A DNA stretch of 64,000 bases from Spirochaetota bacterium (GCA_024276015.1 JAJRXZ010000028.1:1-64000), one strand, 5' to 3'. Positions 8,437 through 19,435 are shown, counted from the first letter of the stretch. The notes: generated from the letters alone by a model not told the origin. Numbers and translations: made by a program.

Positions 8437-10983
8437 ATGGCAAAGTATCACGGACAAAATACAAGGCTTAAAATCCCCGGTAAAAGCAAAAGCAGCCTCT
8501 ATAGGGGCGGTATAATATCAAAAATATCCGAAATAGCAAGCCGAATCCTCGATTTCTCTATCAGAAATTACAGAACATTGATGGTTCTTGCCGCGGGAAT
8601 CGTACTGGGAATATCTATTGCTTTTATAATGATACTGGTTTCAGACTTTAAAAATGTAAAATCTCTTGCAAATTTTAAACCCAATGTAACAACCAAAATA
8701 TACGACAAAAATAACGAATTGATCTCCGAGCTTTTCAGACAAAAAAGGGAAATAGTTAAATTTGAAAAAATCCCTAAAGATCTTATTAATGCCTTTGTTG
8801 CAATCGAAGACAACGAATACTACGAACACTTCGGTATAAATATCAAAGGAATAGTAAGAGCTTTTTTCATCAACGTCTTTGCAGGAAGAATAAGACAGGG
8901 AGGAAGCACAATAACACAGCAGCTTGCCAAAGTTCTGCTCACTTCAAGGAAAAGGAACATTTACAGAAAGATCAAAGAAGCATTCATTGCTATCATGATC
9001 GAGTTTAATTACTCTAAAGACGAAATAATGAATATGTACCTGAACCAGATATTTCTCGGGCATGGAGCTTATGGTGTTGAATCCGCTTCAAGATTATATT
9101 TCAACAGGCATGTATGGGAATTAAACCTGGCAGAATGTGCTCTCATAGCAACACTTCCGAGTTCGCCAAACAGGCTCTCTCCGATCAGGCATCCGAAAAT
9201 ATCCATGCAGAGGCACAAAATCGTACTGGCAAAGATGGTTGAAATGGGATATATTACGGTTCAGCAGGCAGAAAGGGCTTTTCTTGATTTTTGGCCCTCC
9301 TACCTGAATTATTTAAGCGATATTGCGCCCACTCTGAATACATGGAGTTCCAGAATAGACCGGGCTCCATGGTTCACCGAATTTATAAGAAGAAAACTTG
9401 TAAAGAGATATGGAGAAGAGACAGTATATGACAAAGGACTTCTTGTCTATACAACATTGGACCTCAAGAAACAGAAGGCAGGGCAGGAAATACTCAGAAA
9501 AGCTCTTGAGAAACAGACTGTCAATTCATCTCAGCTTGCATTTAAAAATGAAGATGTAATCGCAGAAAAATTTTCTAACATTGTAAACCTTGTCTCCGGT
9601 CTTTTTGACATTAAACCTTTTCGAAGAAGAGGTTCCCGAAGGAATGAAAAAATCAACAGTTACCTCAGAAGCAAAGTTGTGGAAGAATTGGAAGGATTAA
9701 ACTATTTGGCAGGTTTAGACACAATTGGAAAATTTATTGACGACTATAAAAGTACCTATTCCAGCGATAAAGAATTACAGCAGGTAGAGGGATGTATAAT
9801 ATCAATAAATCAGAAAAACGGTTATATCGAAGCAATGATCGGCGGAAGCGAGTTTTCAAGCATCAATCAGCTTAACAGAGTAATGCAAATGAGAAGGCAG
9901 CCCGGATCTGCTATCAAACCTTTACTCTATGCATCCGCAATAGAAAGTAAAAAATTTACCCCTGCCTCGACCGTATTGGATTCGCCTGTGGTATACCTCG
10001 ACAATGAAGGCGGCGATTGGCTGCCGGAGAACTATGAAGGCGAATATTACGGCCTTATGAGATTAAGACGGGCTCTGGCACTGTCTATAAACGTCGTGTC
10101 TATAAGGATCGCAGAACAGCTGGGGATTGACCATATAATTAAATATTATTCCAAACTTCTTAAATTCGACTCTGAAACTGCAAAGAAGAGGATACCGAGA
10201 AACTTTTCAATTGCTCTGGGTTCGCTGGAGGTGAGCCCCTTTGAGCTTACCAGAGCTTATGCTATTATTGCAAACGGGGGCAAAGATGTTATTCCGTTTT
10301 CCATCCGGTTCATAAAGGACAGAAACGGAAAAATCATTGAAAACAGAGAAAAGGAGATCAAAGAAATACTGAAGATAAAAAGGAGGAAGGGAACCATCCG
10401 GATAATAAACCCTGCTACGGCCCAGGTTATGATAAGCATGCTGAAGACAGTAATAGCAGGCGGGACAGGAGCTGCTGCGAATCCCGGAAGGGCAGCAGGC
10501 GGGAAAACCGGCACAACCAACAACTGGAAAGATGCATGGTTTGTGGGATTTGTCCCGCAGCTTACGACAGGGATGTGGATCGGATATGACAGACTGGGAC
10601 TTTCTCTAGGTGCGGGACAATCCGGCGGAGCCATTTCTGCTCCTGTCTGGGGCAAATATATGCGCGAAGCATTAAAAAAGGAGCCGGTTTTGAGATTCCC
10701 ATCCTATGCGCCGTTATCATATAAAGAGATATGCAGCAAATCCGGTCTTATTCCGGGGCCTGACTGTAAAATAACAATAAAAGAGATATTCATTCCGGGA
10801 ACCGAACCGGAAGAAGAGTGCAATATATGTCCTTCACTGAAGGAAAACCTGAAAATTGCCAAAAAGGGGCCTCGTGTTAATATTATTAAAAACAACAGAT
10901 CAAGGGTCATAAACAATATTGACAAAAAAACAAGCAATTCCATTCTGAAAAATATCGAGGATGACCTTTTAAAAGACGAATGA
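8437..10983 (+). CDS. Class A penicillin-binding protein (PBP1A type)
   Basis: 848 aa, bifunctional. After a cytoplasmic tail and one membrane span (about residues 48-70) comes the GT51 glycosyltransferase domain with EDNEYYEHFG (catalytic Glu) and RQGGSTITQQLAK. The transpeptidase domain carries SAIK (Ser-x-x-Lys, about residue 490), SIN and KTGT (about residue 689). A C-terminal extension is basic. The enzyme polymerises glycan strands and cross-links peptides on the outer face of the membrane. It has a CAGGAG ribosome site, and a TATAAT-like element lies about 20 bases upstream. The flanking genes are unrelated. Confidence 0.96.
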   Translation: MAKYHGQNTRLKIPGKSKSSLYRGGIISKISEIASRILDFSIRNYRTLMVLAAGIVLGISIAFIMILVSDFKNVKSLANFKPNVTTKIYDKNNELISELFRQKREIVKFEKIPKDLINAFVAIEDNEYYEHFGINIKGIVRAFFINVFAGRIRQGGSTITQQLAKVLLTSRKRNIYRKIKEAFIAIMIEFNYSKDEIMNMYLNQIFLGHGAYGVESASRLYFNRHVWELNLAECALIATLPSSPNRLSPIRHPKISMQRHKIVLAKMVEMGYITVQQAERAFLDFWPSYLNYLSDIAPTLNTWSSRIDRAPWFTEFIRRKLVKRYGEETVYDKGLLVYTTLDLKKQKAGQEILRKALEKQTVNSSQLAFKNEDVIAEKFSNIVNLVSGLFDIKPFRRRGSRRNEKINSYLRSKVVEELEGLNYLAGLDTIGKFIDDYKSTYSSDKELQQVEGCIISINQKNGYIEAMIGGSEFSSINQLNRVMQMRRQPGSAIKPLLYASAIESKKFTPASTVLDSPVVYLDNEGGDWLPENYEGEYYGLMRLRRALALSINVVSIRIAEQLGIDHIIKYYSKLLKFDSETAKKRIPRNFSIALGSLEVSPFELTRAYAIIANGGKDVIPFSIRFIKDRNGKIIENREKEIKEILKIKRRKGTIRIINPATAQVMISMLKTVIAGGTGAAANPGRAAGGKTGTTNNWKDAWFVGFVPQLTTGMWIGYDRLGLSLGAGQSGGAISAPVWGKYMREALKKEPVLRFPSYAPLSYKEICSKSGLIPGPDCKITIKEIFIPGTEPEEECNICPSLKENLKIAKKGPRVNIIKNNRSRVINNIDKKTSNSILKNIEDDLLKDE

Positions 10984-11072
10984 TCATTTACAGCATGAAA
11001 TTTTTTGTTGACCCTTTAACAGGTTTTAGTATAATTATTAAACTATATTAAAACAAACTCTGGTGTAAAAAG

Positions 11073-11636
11073 ATGAAAATAGAAAACTTTATTTTGGAAC
11101 GTAACGAAACGGCACTATTGATCATTGATATACAGGAACGGCTGTTTGCTGCGATGAAATCGAAAGTTCGGGAAAACCTTAAAAAAAATAGTGCGATCCT
11201 CATAGAAACTGCAAAACTTTTCAACATACCTATAATTGTATCCGAACAATACAAAAAAGGGCTTGGGGCCACAATACCGGAACTTTCCGAAAAAATGGAA
11301 AAAGCTATTTATCTTGAAAAAATACATTTTGACTGCATGAAAGATAATACGTTAAACAGAACAATCTTAGAAACAAACAAAAAAACCATTATAATATGCG
11401 GAGTTGAAACGCACGTATGCGTTTTTCAGACAGCTTTGACTCTTCTGAAAGAAGGTATTAACATTGTAATTGCCAGCGATGCTGTAGGTTCACGAAGAAA
11501 ACATGACTGGCAAACGGCAATTAAAGCATTGAACAACGCGGGAGCGGTTATTTATCCCACGGAAACCATATCTTTCATGCTTCTTGAAAAAGCCGGCACA
11601 CCGGAATTTAAAGCTCTTGCGCCGATGTTCAAATAA
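11073..11636 (+). CDS. Isochorismatase-like cysteine hydrolase
   Basis: 187 aa, single domain. The catalytic triad of this superfamily is visible: Asp in LLIIDIQERL (about residue 19), Lys in the EKIHFDCM region (about residue 85) and Cys in GVETHVCVFQTA (about residue 118); the cis-peptide before the Cys is also typical. Members hydrolyse isochorismate, nicotinamide or other small amides; this one resembles the YcaC-like group, whose substrate is often unknown. It is cytoplasmic and monocistronic here, starting 89 bases after the PBP gene. Confidence 0.85.
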   Translation: MKIENFILERNETALLIIDIQERLFAAMKSKVRENLKKNSAILIETAKLFNIPIIVSEQYKKGLGATIPELSEKMEKAIYLEKIHFDCMKDNTLNRTILETNKKTIIICGVETHVCVFQTALTLLKEGINIVIASDAVGSRRKHDWQTAIKALNNAGAVIYPTETISFMLLEKAGTPEFKALAPMFK

Positions 11637-11858
11637 CCGATCAAGATATAATTTTCTGTTTATGTAATATCCTGACACACCGGAATTTTTCCAGGGCCGG
11701 TTTTATCCGTATCAAAATGATCCGTTTAAGAACAACGCTATGATTATTTTTTTAATTAATATCAACCATATTAATATTTGATTTAATCTGTAATTATATT
11801 ATAATTGTAACAGTATATGGTAAACTGCCTGAAATGATCAATATTACTGAGTAAAACA

Positions 11859-14255
11859 ATGACCCGAAAAAAAATTCTCATTGTTGAAGACGAATCAATT
11901 ATTGCGCTGAACCTGCAGGCGATTCTCCAAAATAAGGGATATGAAATTATCGGTATAGCTGCGTCCGGAAAGGATGCGCTTCGAAGCGTATTCACTAGTA
12001 ACCCCGACCTTGTAATAGCGGATATTATTCTTAAGGGCCCCATGGACGGAATTGCCTTTGTTGAAAAACTAAAGAATGAATTGAATATCCCTGTAATATA
12101 TATAACCGCTTATTCGGATGGGAATACCCTCAACAGAGCAAAAAAAACCAAACCTTCGGGATATATAATTAAACCGATAAATACGGAACAACTTCTTACA
12201 ACCATTGAAATTGCCTTTTACAAGCATGAAATGGAAAAAAAACTCAGCGAAAGCGAAAACAGATACAGGTCGTTGGCCGAAGCCGCTCAAGACGCTATAT
12301 TTATTATTGATAAAAATGATAATATTCAATATGTAAACAGCTACACGGCAAGACAATTGGGGTATGAACCGGAAGACCTTACAGGTAAAAAAAGAAGTTC
12401 CTTCTTCCCTTCCGATATATCGGACAAACAAAATGAATTTATAAGAGAAGTGTTTCAATCGGGAAATACAATAAACGATACCGGCATGATCTCATACGGC
12501 CAAAAAAAAATCTGGCTCAGCACTACCCTTGTGCCGTTAAAAAACAATAACGGCGAAGTAACATCGGTTCTCGGCATATCAAGAGATATCTCAAATATAA
12601 AATTGATCGAGGAAAAACTTTTACATAAAAATGAAGAACTTGAAGCAGCTAATGAAGAACTGCTGGCTTCACTTGAAGAACAGGAGTCAACAAACGAGGA
12701 ACTCATTGAAACTCAGCGGGAACTAATAGAGAGTGAAAAGAAATACAAAGCCCTTTTTAACAATGCAAACGATGCCATTTTTATTCACGATCTCCAAGGC
12801 AATATGCTGGAAGTTAACGACATTGCATGCGCCAGACTCGGTTATTCCAGAGATGAACTAATGCGTATGAGTCCCAAAGACTTCGATTCTCCGGAATTCT
12901 CATCACAGGTGGAGAACAGAATAGAAGAGCTGTTAAAGAATGGAAGCCTGATCTTTGAAAGCGAACATGTCAAAAAAGACGGGACAACTATTCCGGTTGA
13001 AATAAGCAGTAAAATTATCGATTTTAACCATAAACCGGCTGTCTTATCCCTTGCGCGGGACCGAACCGAAAGGAAAAAAGCGGAAAAAAAACTAAAAACA
13101 TCCTATGCTAATTTAAGAGCTCTTATTGAAAATATGAGCGACTATGCACTGATATGCGATGGCAAAGGCAGACCCGTAATGTATAATTCCGCCTACTCAA
13201 AGATAATGAAAAAAGCATTCAATGCAGATGTAGAGCCCGGTCTCAGACCGAGTAAATTTCTTAACGACAAAAAACTGATAAAAATGTGGGAAAGCCATAT
13301 CAAAAGAGTATTAAAAGGCGAACAATTCACTGTGGAATATTCTCACAGATTTGAAGACGACGATGTGAGATTCTTTGAAATATCCTTTACGCCTATACTT
13401 GAAGAGGGTAAAGTGTCCGGTTTTACTGAAATTGCCAGAGATATAACAGAAAGAAAGAAGACACAAGAAATTATTATTCAGACTGAAAAAATGATAACTG
13501 TGGGCAGCCTCGCAGCCGGAATTGCCCATGAGATAAACAATCCTCTTGGAGTAATAATGCAGGGGATACAGCTGCTTCAGAAGAGACTCTCTCTTGACAC
13601 AAAATCCAACAGGAATACTGCAAAAAAATCCGGACTTGATCCTGATAAAACAGCTCTATTTTTAAGAGAACAAAAAATTTTCGGCTATCTGGACGGAATG
13701 TATACAGCGGGTAAAAGAGCCGCAGATATTGTGGCAAACATGCTTCAGTTTACAAGAAAAAGTAAATCCCGTTTAAGACCGGAAAACATTAACCCTATTA
13801 TCGACAAAAGTATTGAAATCGCTTCCAAAGACTATGATTTCAAAAAGAATTATGATTTCAGAAGAATTGAAATCATAAAAGACTTTGCTGAAAATCTTCC
13901 GGAAATAAAATGTTCAGCCAGCGATATGCAGCAGGTCTTTCTGAATATTTTCAAAAATTCCGCTCAGGCTATGTCCGAAGTAAGGGATAACAAGTTTCAG
14001 CCTGTCCTTTCAATCAAAACCGTACAAGAGAAAGAGCATGTTAAAATAGAGATCTCGGATAACGGCCCCGGAATCGATAGTAAAACTCTGAAGCATATAT
14101 TCGAACCCTTTTACACAACAAAGGGAATCGGTTCCGGTACCGGCCTTGGGCTTTCAATATCCTATTATATTATTACCAATAATCATAAAGGTTCAATTTC
14201 AGCAGAATCGGAACCGGGTAAAGGGACAAAGTTTCTAATTAAGCTGCCTCTTTAA
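11859..14255 (+). CDS. REC-PAS-PAS-PAS sensor histidine kinase
   Basis: 798 aa, with no membrane span, so a cytoplasmic sensor. An N-terminal receiver (residues 1-120, phospho-Asp about 55 in LVIADIILKGPMDG) is followed by a PAS domain, a Glu-rich coiled coil (about 255-290) and two more PAS domains (to about 540). The kinase core has the phospho-His in GIAHEINNPLG (about residue 557) and the ATPase boxes NAQAM-like, DNGPGID and GTGLGLSISYYI. It probably senses a cytoplasmic or redox cue and is itself gated by phosphorylation. Its partner regulator is not adjacent. It meets the convergent chemoreceptor gene end to end. Confidence 0.93.
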   Translation: MTRKKILIVEDESIIALNLQAILQNKGYEIIGIAASGKDALRSVFTSNPDLVIADIILKGPMDGIAFVEKLKNELNIPVIYITAYSDGNTLNRAKKTKPSGYIIKPINTEQLLTTIEIAFYKHEMEKKLSESENRYRSLAEAAQDAIFIIDKNDNIQYVNSYTARQLGYEPEDLTGKKRSSFFPSDISDKQNEFIREVFQSGNTINDTGMISYGQKKIWLSTTLVPLKNNNGEVTSVLGISRDISNIKLIEEKLLHKNEELEAANEELLASLEEQESTNEELIETQRELIESEKKYKALFNNANDAIFIHDLQGNMLEVNDIACARLGYSRDELMRMSPKDFDSPEFSSQVENRIEELLKNGSLIFESEHVKKDGTTIPVEISSKIIDFNHKPAVLSLARDRTERKKAEKKLKTSYANLRALIENMSDYALICDGKGRPVMYNSAYSKIMKKAFNADVEPGLRPSKFLNDKKLIKMWESHIKRVLKGEQFTVEYSHRFEDDDVRFFEISFTPILEEGKVSGFTEIARDITERKKTQEIIIQTEKMITVGSLAAGIAHEINNPLGVIMQGIQLLQKRLSLDTKSNRNTAKKSGLDPDKTALFLREQKIFGYLDGMYTAGKRAADIVANMLQFTRKSKSRLRPENINPIIDKSIEIASKDYDFKKNYDFRRIEIIKDFAENLPEIKCSASDMQQVFLNIFKNSAQAMSEVRDNKFQPVLSIKTVQEKEHVKIEISDNGPGIDSKTLKHIFEPFYTTKGIGSGTGLGLSISYYIITNNHKGSISAESEPGKGTKFLIKLPL

Positions 14256-15830
14256 TTACCCGCTATTGCCGCCTTCCAAAAGCTTCCCTTCTTCAATGTC
14301 TTCTTCGTTTACTTTAAAAAAGTTCACCATTTTTTGCAGATCGGAAGCATTGCTCTTTAACAAATCGGCGGTTGAAGCCAGCTCTTCAGACGATGCCGCG
14401 TTACTCTGGGTAAGTTCATTAAGCTGGTCCATCCCGAGATTGATCTGTTCCGCTCCTGAATTCTGTTCGCCTGAGGATATAGTAATATCCTGAACAAGAT
14501 CCGCCGTCTCTTTGATACTGGGAACAATTTCTTCAAGAAGCTCACCGGCTCTTTCAGATATCTTAACACTGCTGGTTACAAGTTCATTGATCTCCTTTGC
14601 GGAAGACTGGCTCTTTTCAGCAAGTTTTCTGACCTCGCCTGCTACAACGGCAAATCCTTTGCCATGGGCTCCGGCCCTTGCGGCTTCTATTGCCGCATTC
14701 AGGGCAAGCAGATTTGTCTGGTATGCTATATCTTCAATTAAGCTTATTTTGCCTACAATCATCCTCATGGCTTCCACAGCTTCTTTTACAGCCTTTCCGC
14801 CCTCTTCGGCCTTTAATGCCGTTCTCTGAGCAATATCGTTTGTCTTCTTTGAATTCTCGGAATTCTGCATAATTGACGAGCTCATTTCATCCATTGATGA
14901 AGATATTTCTTCCATATTTGCAGCCTGCTCGTTTGCACTCTGACTCAGGCTCTGGGAAACACTGCCGATGCTTAATGAAGCTTCAACAACAGTGTTTGTG
15001 CTCTTTTTAACATCCCGTATGATCCCGCTTATCTTTGTAATAAAACTATTAAAAAGAACACAGAATTCCCCTATCTCATCTTTCGATTTTACGTCCAGTT
15101 GAAGAGTTAAATCTCCTTCTCCTTCGGATATATTCCTGAGAACCGATATGGTATCTTTTATGGGCTTAACAATTATATATGCAATGAAAAAACTTATGAA
15201 GAGCATCAAAACAACCGAAGCAACTATCAATATACCGATAGTTAATTTGAATTTATTAAAACTATCATCCGATTTTTTTTGAAGAACTTTGTTGTTATTA
15301 TTCTGATTTTTTAAAAATTTCTGAAGACCTTTGTTGAATTCCTGAAAACTATCATCTCCCATTCCCAGAAGCGACGTTGCCGCAACCGTATCACCTCCCA
15401 TTACCGAAGCAATAGTTGCCGTAACGTTTTCCTTATAGTCTTTTATATTGCTCAGTGTTTTTTTGAAGAATTCCAGTTCCTTATTATTTAACAGTCCCGA
15501 TTTTATTATACTGTTCACGTTTTCATTTACTTTATCAATAGAAAGTATCTGCAAGTCGGCAAATTGTTTTATTTTGTCATCACTATAACCCGACTGTTTC
15601 CATGTAAGGATTTTATATACATTGGAATGAATCCGGAGAAGATCATTGCTTACTTTCAGACTCTCCTGATAAATATAAAATCCTTTCTTCAAAACAGAAT
15701 TTATGATCTCTTTCTGCTTCAAAAGTCCGAAGTAAAAAATTCCGCCAAGCACTCCAATGATAAAAATTCCTATAACAGGCGCAAGAAGCACCTTTGTTCT
15801 CATTTTTGCATTTTTCAGTATATTATTCAT
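14256..15830 (-). CDS. Methyl-accepting chemotaxis protein with small periplasmic sensor
   Basis: 524 aa from the ATG at 15830 (a TTG nine bases earlier extends the frame). There are two membrane spans (about residues 13-33 and 193-220) around a helical periplasmic sensor of about 155 residues that looks like a four-helix bundle, then a HAMP domain and the conserved signalling tip containing [25 protein letters not shown] in part. Gln/Glu methylation sites flank the tip. It would signal through CheA to the periplasmic flagella. The gene for a soluble Cache protein lies immediately upstream on the same strand (15926-16375), which suggests a functional link. Confidence 0.95.
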   Translation of the reverse strand: MNNILKNAKMRTKVLLAPVIGIFIIGVLGGIFYFGLLKQKEIINSVLKKGFYIYQESLKVSNDLLRIHSNVYKILTWKQSGYSDDKIKQFADLQILSIDKVNENVNSIIKSGLLNNKELEFFKKTLSNIKDYKENVTATIASVMGGDTVAATSLLGMGDDSFQEFNKGLQKFLKNQNNNNKVLQKKSDDSFNKFKLTIGILIVASVVLMLFISFFIAYIIVKPIKDTISVLRNISEGEGDLTLQLDVKSKDEIGEFCVLFNSFITKISGIIRDVKKSTNTVVEASLSIGSVSQSLSQSANEQAANMEEISSSMDEMSSSIMQNSENSKKTNDIAQRTALKAEEGGKAVKEAVEAMRMIVGKISLIEDIAYQTNLLALNAAIEAARAGAHGKGFAVVAGEVRKLAEKSQSSAKEINELVTSSVKISERAGELLEEIVPSIKETADLVQDITISSGEQNSGAEQINLGMDQLNELTQSNAASSEELASTADLLKSNASDLQKMVNFFKVNEEDIEEGKLLEGGNSG

Positions 15831-15873
15831 AATTTCCAAATCCTAAGATCAATTTATTGCTATTGTTCTGCAT

Positions 15874-15918
15874 ATATTAATCAGCAAAATAGAAAAATTC
15901 TATTTTGCTGATTAATAT
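15874..15918. repeat. Perfect long hairpin between Cache and MCP genes
   Basis: A 21-bp perfect inverted repeat with a 3-base loop (AAA). The arm begins ATATTAATCAGC on the plus strand. It lies 7 bases after the stop of the Cache gene and upstream of the MCP gene on the same strand. It may be a terminator/attenuator, an mRNA-stabilising stem, or an operator. There is no clear oligo-T tail outside the stem. Confidence 0.8.
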
Positions 15919-15925
15919 TTTATCG

Positions 15926-16375
15926 TTATTCGTAAACACCGCAGGCAAGAATTATATCGCCTACTTTTTTAAAATAAGTATCCTTTTTACCGATCTTTTT
16001 TGTTACAGGATTGGTCCATTTATATGATACCCAGCCCGAACCTTTTTTCTTTGCAGTATCAACAGCATATTTTACGAATTGAAAACCGTCGGCATCTTTC
16101 AACTTATAAACATTCCTGCCCACAAGAGCATGATTTGCAGGATGCGCAACAACTTTCCCGTTAAGGTCCCATGCAAAAACATACCACGCACCCTTATGAA
16201 AAATTCCATTCTTTTTGTTCAGAGCCTTCAATGCTTGTGTCTTGCCATTTTTATTGTAATATCTGTATGCCTTGTCAACCATCCTGACAGCTTTCCCTTT
16301 ATTGAGAGAAAATGCCGAAAGTGTAAACATTAAGGCGGCTGCAACAGTTAAGCCTGTGACAAATGTTCTCTTCAT
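15926..16375 (-). CDS. Periplasmic single-Cache (sCache_2-like) domain protein
   Basis: 149 aa. A signal peptide (about residues 1-24, MKRTFV...SAFS) is followed by one small domain containing YVFAWDLNGKVVAHPAN and SGWVSYKWTNPVTKKIGKK, both hallmark strands of sCache_2 sensors normally found as the extracellular part of chemoreceptors. Here the domain is secreted alone, with no transmembrane anchor after it. It probably binds a small organic acid or similar ligand in the periplasm. It is followed by a chemoreceptor gene, so it may present ligand to it. A strong AAGGAG ribosome site precedes the ATG. Confidence 0.88.
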   Translation of the reverse strand: MKRTFVTGLTVAAALMFTLSAFSLNKGKAVRMVDKAYRYYNKNGKTQALKALNKKNGIFHKGAWYVFAWDLNGKVVAHPANHALVGRNVYKLKDADGFQFVKYAVDTAKKKGSGWVSYKWTNPVTKKIGKKDTYFKKVGDIILACGVYE

Positions 16376-16576
16376 AATTCGTACTCCTTATTATATTATA
16401 TAATTATTTTCCCGACCCCCTGTAAAAATAATTCTCTGACCGGTCAAAACAAATATCAACCTTCTATGGAGAACTTCTTAAATATAACAATTATTGTATA
16501 AAATATAAAATTTTATTTTAATAAAATGCAATTTTTTTAAATACCCGGATTATGATGATAAGCAAGCATTTTTCAA

Positions 16577-17455
16577 TCAACTGTTGCCTAACGCTGCATA
16601 CCCTCTGCTGATCGCCTTTTCCCCATCACTGTTATAAACATCAAAAAATAGATGCCTCGTTCTGTTAGTTGCCCCGGTTTCCTTTACTTCCAGTACAATT
16701 TCGCTGCCCGGTATGACCATTCCCGTAAATCTGCATGCAATATTCCTAACAAGAAGAGGATTTCCGGAGCAATAATTATTTACAACCTCCCTGACAGCAA
16801 AGGCAAGGGTTGCAGTTCCATGCAAAATGATACCCGGCAAACCCACCATTCCTGCAAATTTTTCTGACGTGTGAATTGGGAATGAAATGTTCGTACAGCC
16901 GTCGTAAATATATGACTGCAGCCTGTTAATGCGTATATTGTATCTATCCGGGGCCGGCTCTATATCGTAATTCGGTATTTCAGGAAGCTCTTCCAATACT
17001 TTCCCATTATCTGCACAATCCACTCCTCGGATCATACCTCCAATATATTCTGTAAAAACCCCCCTCTCCTCCGGATCAACGGCATCAAAACGAATTATTA
17101 TGTGCGCACCGGACCTGTGAGGTATAACAGCAGCGATCTTCCCTCTCACTGACAATTTATCACCGGGCTTTATAGGTTTTCTGATCATTATATGCTCTGT
17201 GTAATGTATCATATTTCTTAAAAGACCAACAGGAAATTGTTCCTTTTCGATATAATCGGGCAGCTTGGATATTACAGGCCAGGTTATAGCGGAAATAAAA
17301 AGAGGATGAGCAACAATTCCATCTTCACTTAAATCATTAAAATAGTACGGATTGTCATCATTTATTGCCGCGGCGAAATTCATTATATCACGCCACTGTA
17401 TCTCAGTATGATATTCTTTCAATTGGATTCCTGTATAATGCGAGCCTATTTTCAT
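16577..17455 (-). CDS. MaoC-like double hot-dog dehydratase
   Basis: 292 aa, two hot-dog halves. The second half carries the hydratase-2 motif region FAGMVGLPGIILHGTATLAF (about residues 200-219), with a conserved Gly-x-x-x-His; the usual Asp of the catalytic dyad is less clear. The N-terminal half contains FAAAINDDNPYYF, which matches the start of MaoC domains. It likely adds water to, or removes it from, an enoyl- or hydroxyacyl-CoA. No other beta-oxidation gene is adjacent. A weak AAGGA ribosome site precedes the ATG at 17455. Confidence 0.8.
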   Translation of the reverse strand: MKIGSHYTGIQLKEYHTEIQWRDIMNFAAAINDDNPYYFNDLSEDGIVAHPLFISAITWPVISKLPDYIEKEQFPVGLLRNMIHYTEHIMIRKPIKPGDKLSVRGKIAAVIPHRSGAHIIIRFDAVDPEERGVFTEYIGGMIRGVDCADNGKVLEELPEIPNYDIEPAPDRYNIRINRLQSYIYDGCTNISFPIHTSEKFAGMVGLPGIILHGTATLAFAVREVVNNYCSGNPLLVRNIACRFTGMVIPGSEIVLEVKETGATNRTRHLFFDVYNSDGEKAISRGYAALGNS

Positions 17456-17614
17456 ATTATCCTTACTTTACAAATAGATATATTATGTCATAATTAAAAT
17501 TATAGATTAATTTTCAAATATTAATTGTTAAAAAAAGATTATTTATTATTTAGACACTTGATAATTTTTCCCGATGACATTACTTATGTCATATATAATG
17601 TTAATTAAAATAAG

Positions 17615-19315
17615 ATGTTTTTACCAACAACAAAAAAAGAACTAGACTCTCTTAAATGGTATAAGCCCGATATAATCCTTGTAACAGGCGATACCTACAT
17701 TGACAGCCCTCAAATCGGTTTTTCAGTTATAGGTAAAATTCTTATGGATAAAGGATTCAGAGTGGCCATCATTGCCCAACCGGACATTCACTCCCACAGG
17801 GATATTACACGGCTTGGTGAACCCGGTCTTTTCTGGGGCATATCCTCGGGATCTGTTGATTCTATGGTTTCAAACTATACTGCATCAGGAAAATTCAGAA
17901 ATAAGGACGATCTAACACCGGGCGGTATAAATAACAGAAGACCTGACAGAGCACTTATTGTCTATGCTAACCTGATCCGCCGCTATTATAAAAATACCGT
18001 TCCCATTGTTCTTGGCGGCATAGAAGCCAGTTTAAGAAGATTGGCTCATTATGATTACCGGAGCAATAAGATCAGAAGGTCTGTTCTCTTTGACGCCAAA
18101 GCGGATATTCTTATATACGGAATGGGCGAAGGCGCTGCAATTGATCTGGCAGAATGTTTGAAAAACAGAAAGGACTTTTCCCATATCAGGGGACTTTGCT
18201 ATATTTCCAATACGAAAAAACAAGACTTTATAGAACTGCCGTCCTACGAAAAGACGTCTCTCGATAAAAAAGAGTTTGAAAAAATGTTTATGACATTCTA
18301 TCAGAATAAGGACCCATTTACAGCAAAGGGTTTAATTCAAAAACATGAAGACAGATACCTAATACATAATCCTCCGGCCTATCCTCTTTCAGCAAAAGAG
18401 CTTGACAGAGTTTATGATCTTCACTATGAAAGAGACCTTCATCCTTACTACAAGAAGGAAGGTACTGTGAGAGCTCTGGACACAATCCGCTTCTCCATTA
18501 CAACTCACCGCGGATGTTTCGGAGAATGCAACTTCTGCAGTATTGCCATACATCAGGGCAGAAGCGTAACCTCAAGAAGTAAAGAATCGATACTTAAAGA
18601 AGTGCGGTCTATTACCGAACACCCTCATTTTAAAGGAATAATCAATGATGTGGGAGGACCTACAGCCAACATGTACGGCATTACCTGCTGCAAAATGACA
18701 AATTCCGGATGCTGTAAAAATAAACGCTGTCTTTTCCCTGAGATCTGCAAGGAGCTAAAAATTGACCATTCAAAACAGATAGACTTATTACGCAGTATCA
18801 GAAATGAAAAAAACATAAAAAAAATATTTATTGCGTCAGGCATAAGGTATGATATGCTCATGAAAGACGAAGAGAACTCACTATCTTATATCAGAGAACT
18901 TTCCCAATATCATATTTCAGGCCAGATTAAGATAGCGCCTGAACATACAGACGCTAAAGTATTGAATCTTATGGGGAAACCTAAAATAGATTCTCTGGAA
19001 AAATTTAAAAATATTTTTGACAGAATTAATAGAGAACACTCTATGGAGCAGTACATAACATATTACTTCATTGCGGCTCATCCCGGCTGTTCAAAAAAGA
19101 ATATGCGCCATTTAAAAGAATACGCAAATAAATATCTGAAAATAATACCCCGACAGGTTCAGATATTTACTCCAACCCCTTCAACAATCTCAACATTGAT
19201 GTTTTATACATGCAGAGATCCTTTCCGCGGGAAAAATATTTTTGCTGAAAAGACAATAAAAGGTAAAGAAGAACAAAAAAACATACTGCTAAAAAAATAT
19301 ATTAAAAAATGTTGA
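17615..19315 (+). CDS. YgiQ-family radical SAM protein
   Basis: 566 aa. The N-terminal half is the B12-binding-like YgiQ domain (TGDTYIDSPQIGFSVIG; SGSVDSMVSNYT; GGIEASLRRLAHYDY). The radical SAM core has CFGECNFC (Cys-x3-Cys-x2-Cys, around residue 303) for the 4Fe-4S cluster. The biochemical role of YgiQ proteins remains uncertain. A TATAAT box at 17594-17599 lies only 15 bases before the ATG and there is no Shine-Dalgarno, so the mRNA has a very short leader. It is a single gene. Confidence 0.94.
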   Translation: MFLPTTKKELDSLKWYKPDIILVTGDTYIDSPQIGFSVIGKILMDKGFRVAIIAQPDIHSHRDITRLGEPGLFWGISSGSVDSMVSNYTASGKFRNKDDLTPGGINNRRPDRALIVYANLIRRYYKNTVPIVLGGIEASLRRLAHYDYRSNKIRRSVLFDAKADILIYGMGEGAAIDLAECLKNRKDFSHIRGLCYISNTKKQDFIELPSYEKTSLDKKEFEKMFMTFYQNKDPFTAKGLIQKHEDRYLIHNPPAYPLSAKELDRVYDLHYERDLHPYYKKEGTVRALDTIRFSITTHRGCFGECNFCSIAIHQGRSVTSRSKESILKEVRSITEHPHFKGIINDVGGPTANMYGITCCKMTNSGCCKNKRCLFPEICKELKIDHSKQIDLLRSIRNEKNIKKIFIASGIRYDMLMKDEENSLSYIRELSQYHISGQIKIAPEHTDAKVLNLMGKPKIDSLEKFKNIFDRINREHSMEQYITYYFIAAHPGCSKKNMRHLKEYANKYLKIIPRQVQIFTPTPSTISTLMFYTCRDPFRGKNIFAEKTIKGKEEQKNILLKKYIKKC

Positions 19316-19435
19316 ATCCTATTTAAAAACTAATTATTTTATTCAAAATTGCTTAAATAATATCTCTGTAACATCAGCAAGGAAATTTAATCTATAACAC
19401 GCAAAATATCTGCTATATATATTTTTCAGACTGAA

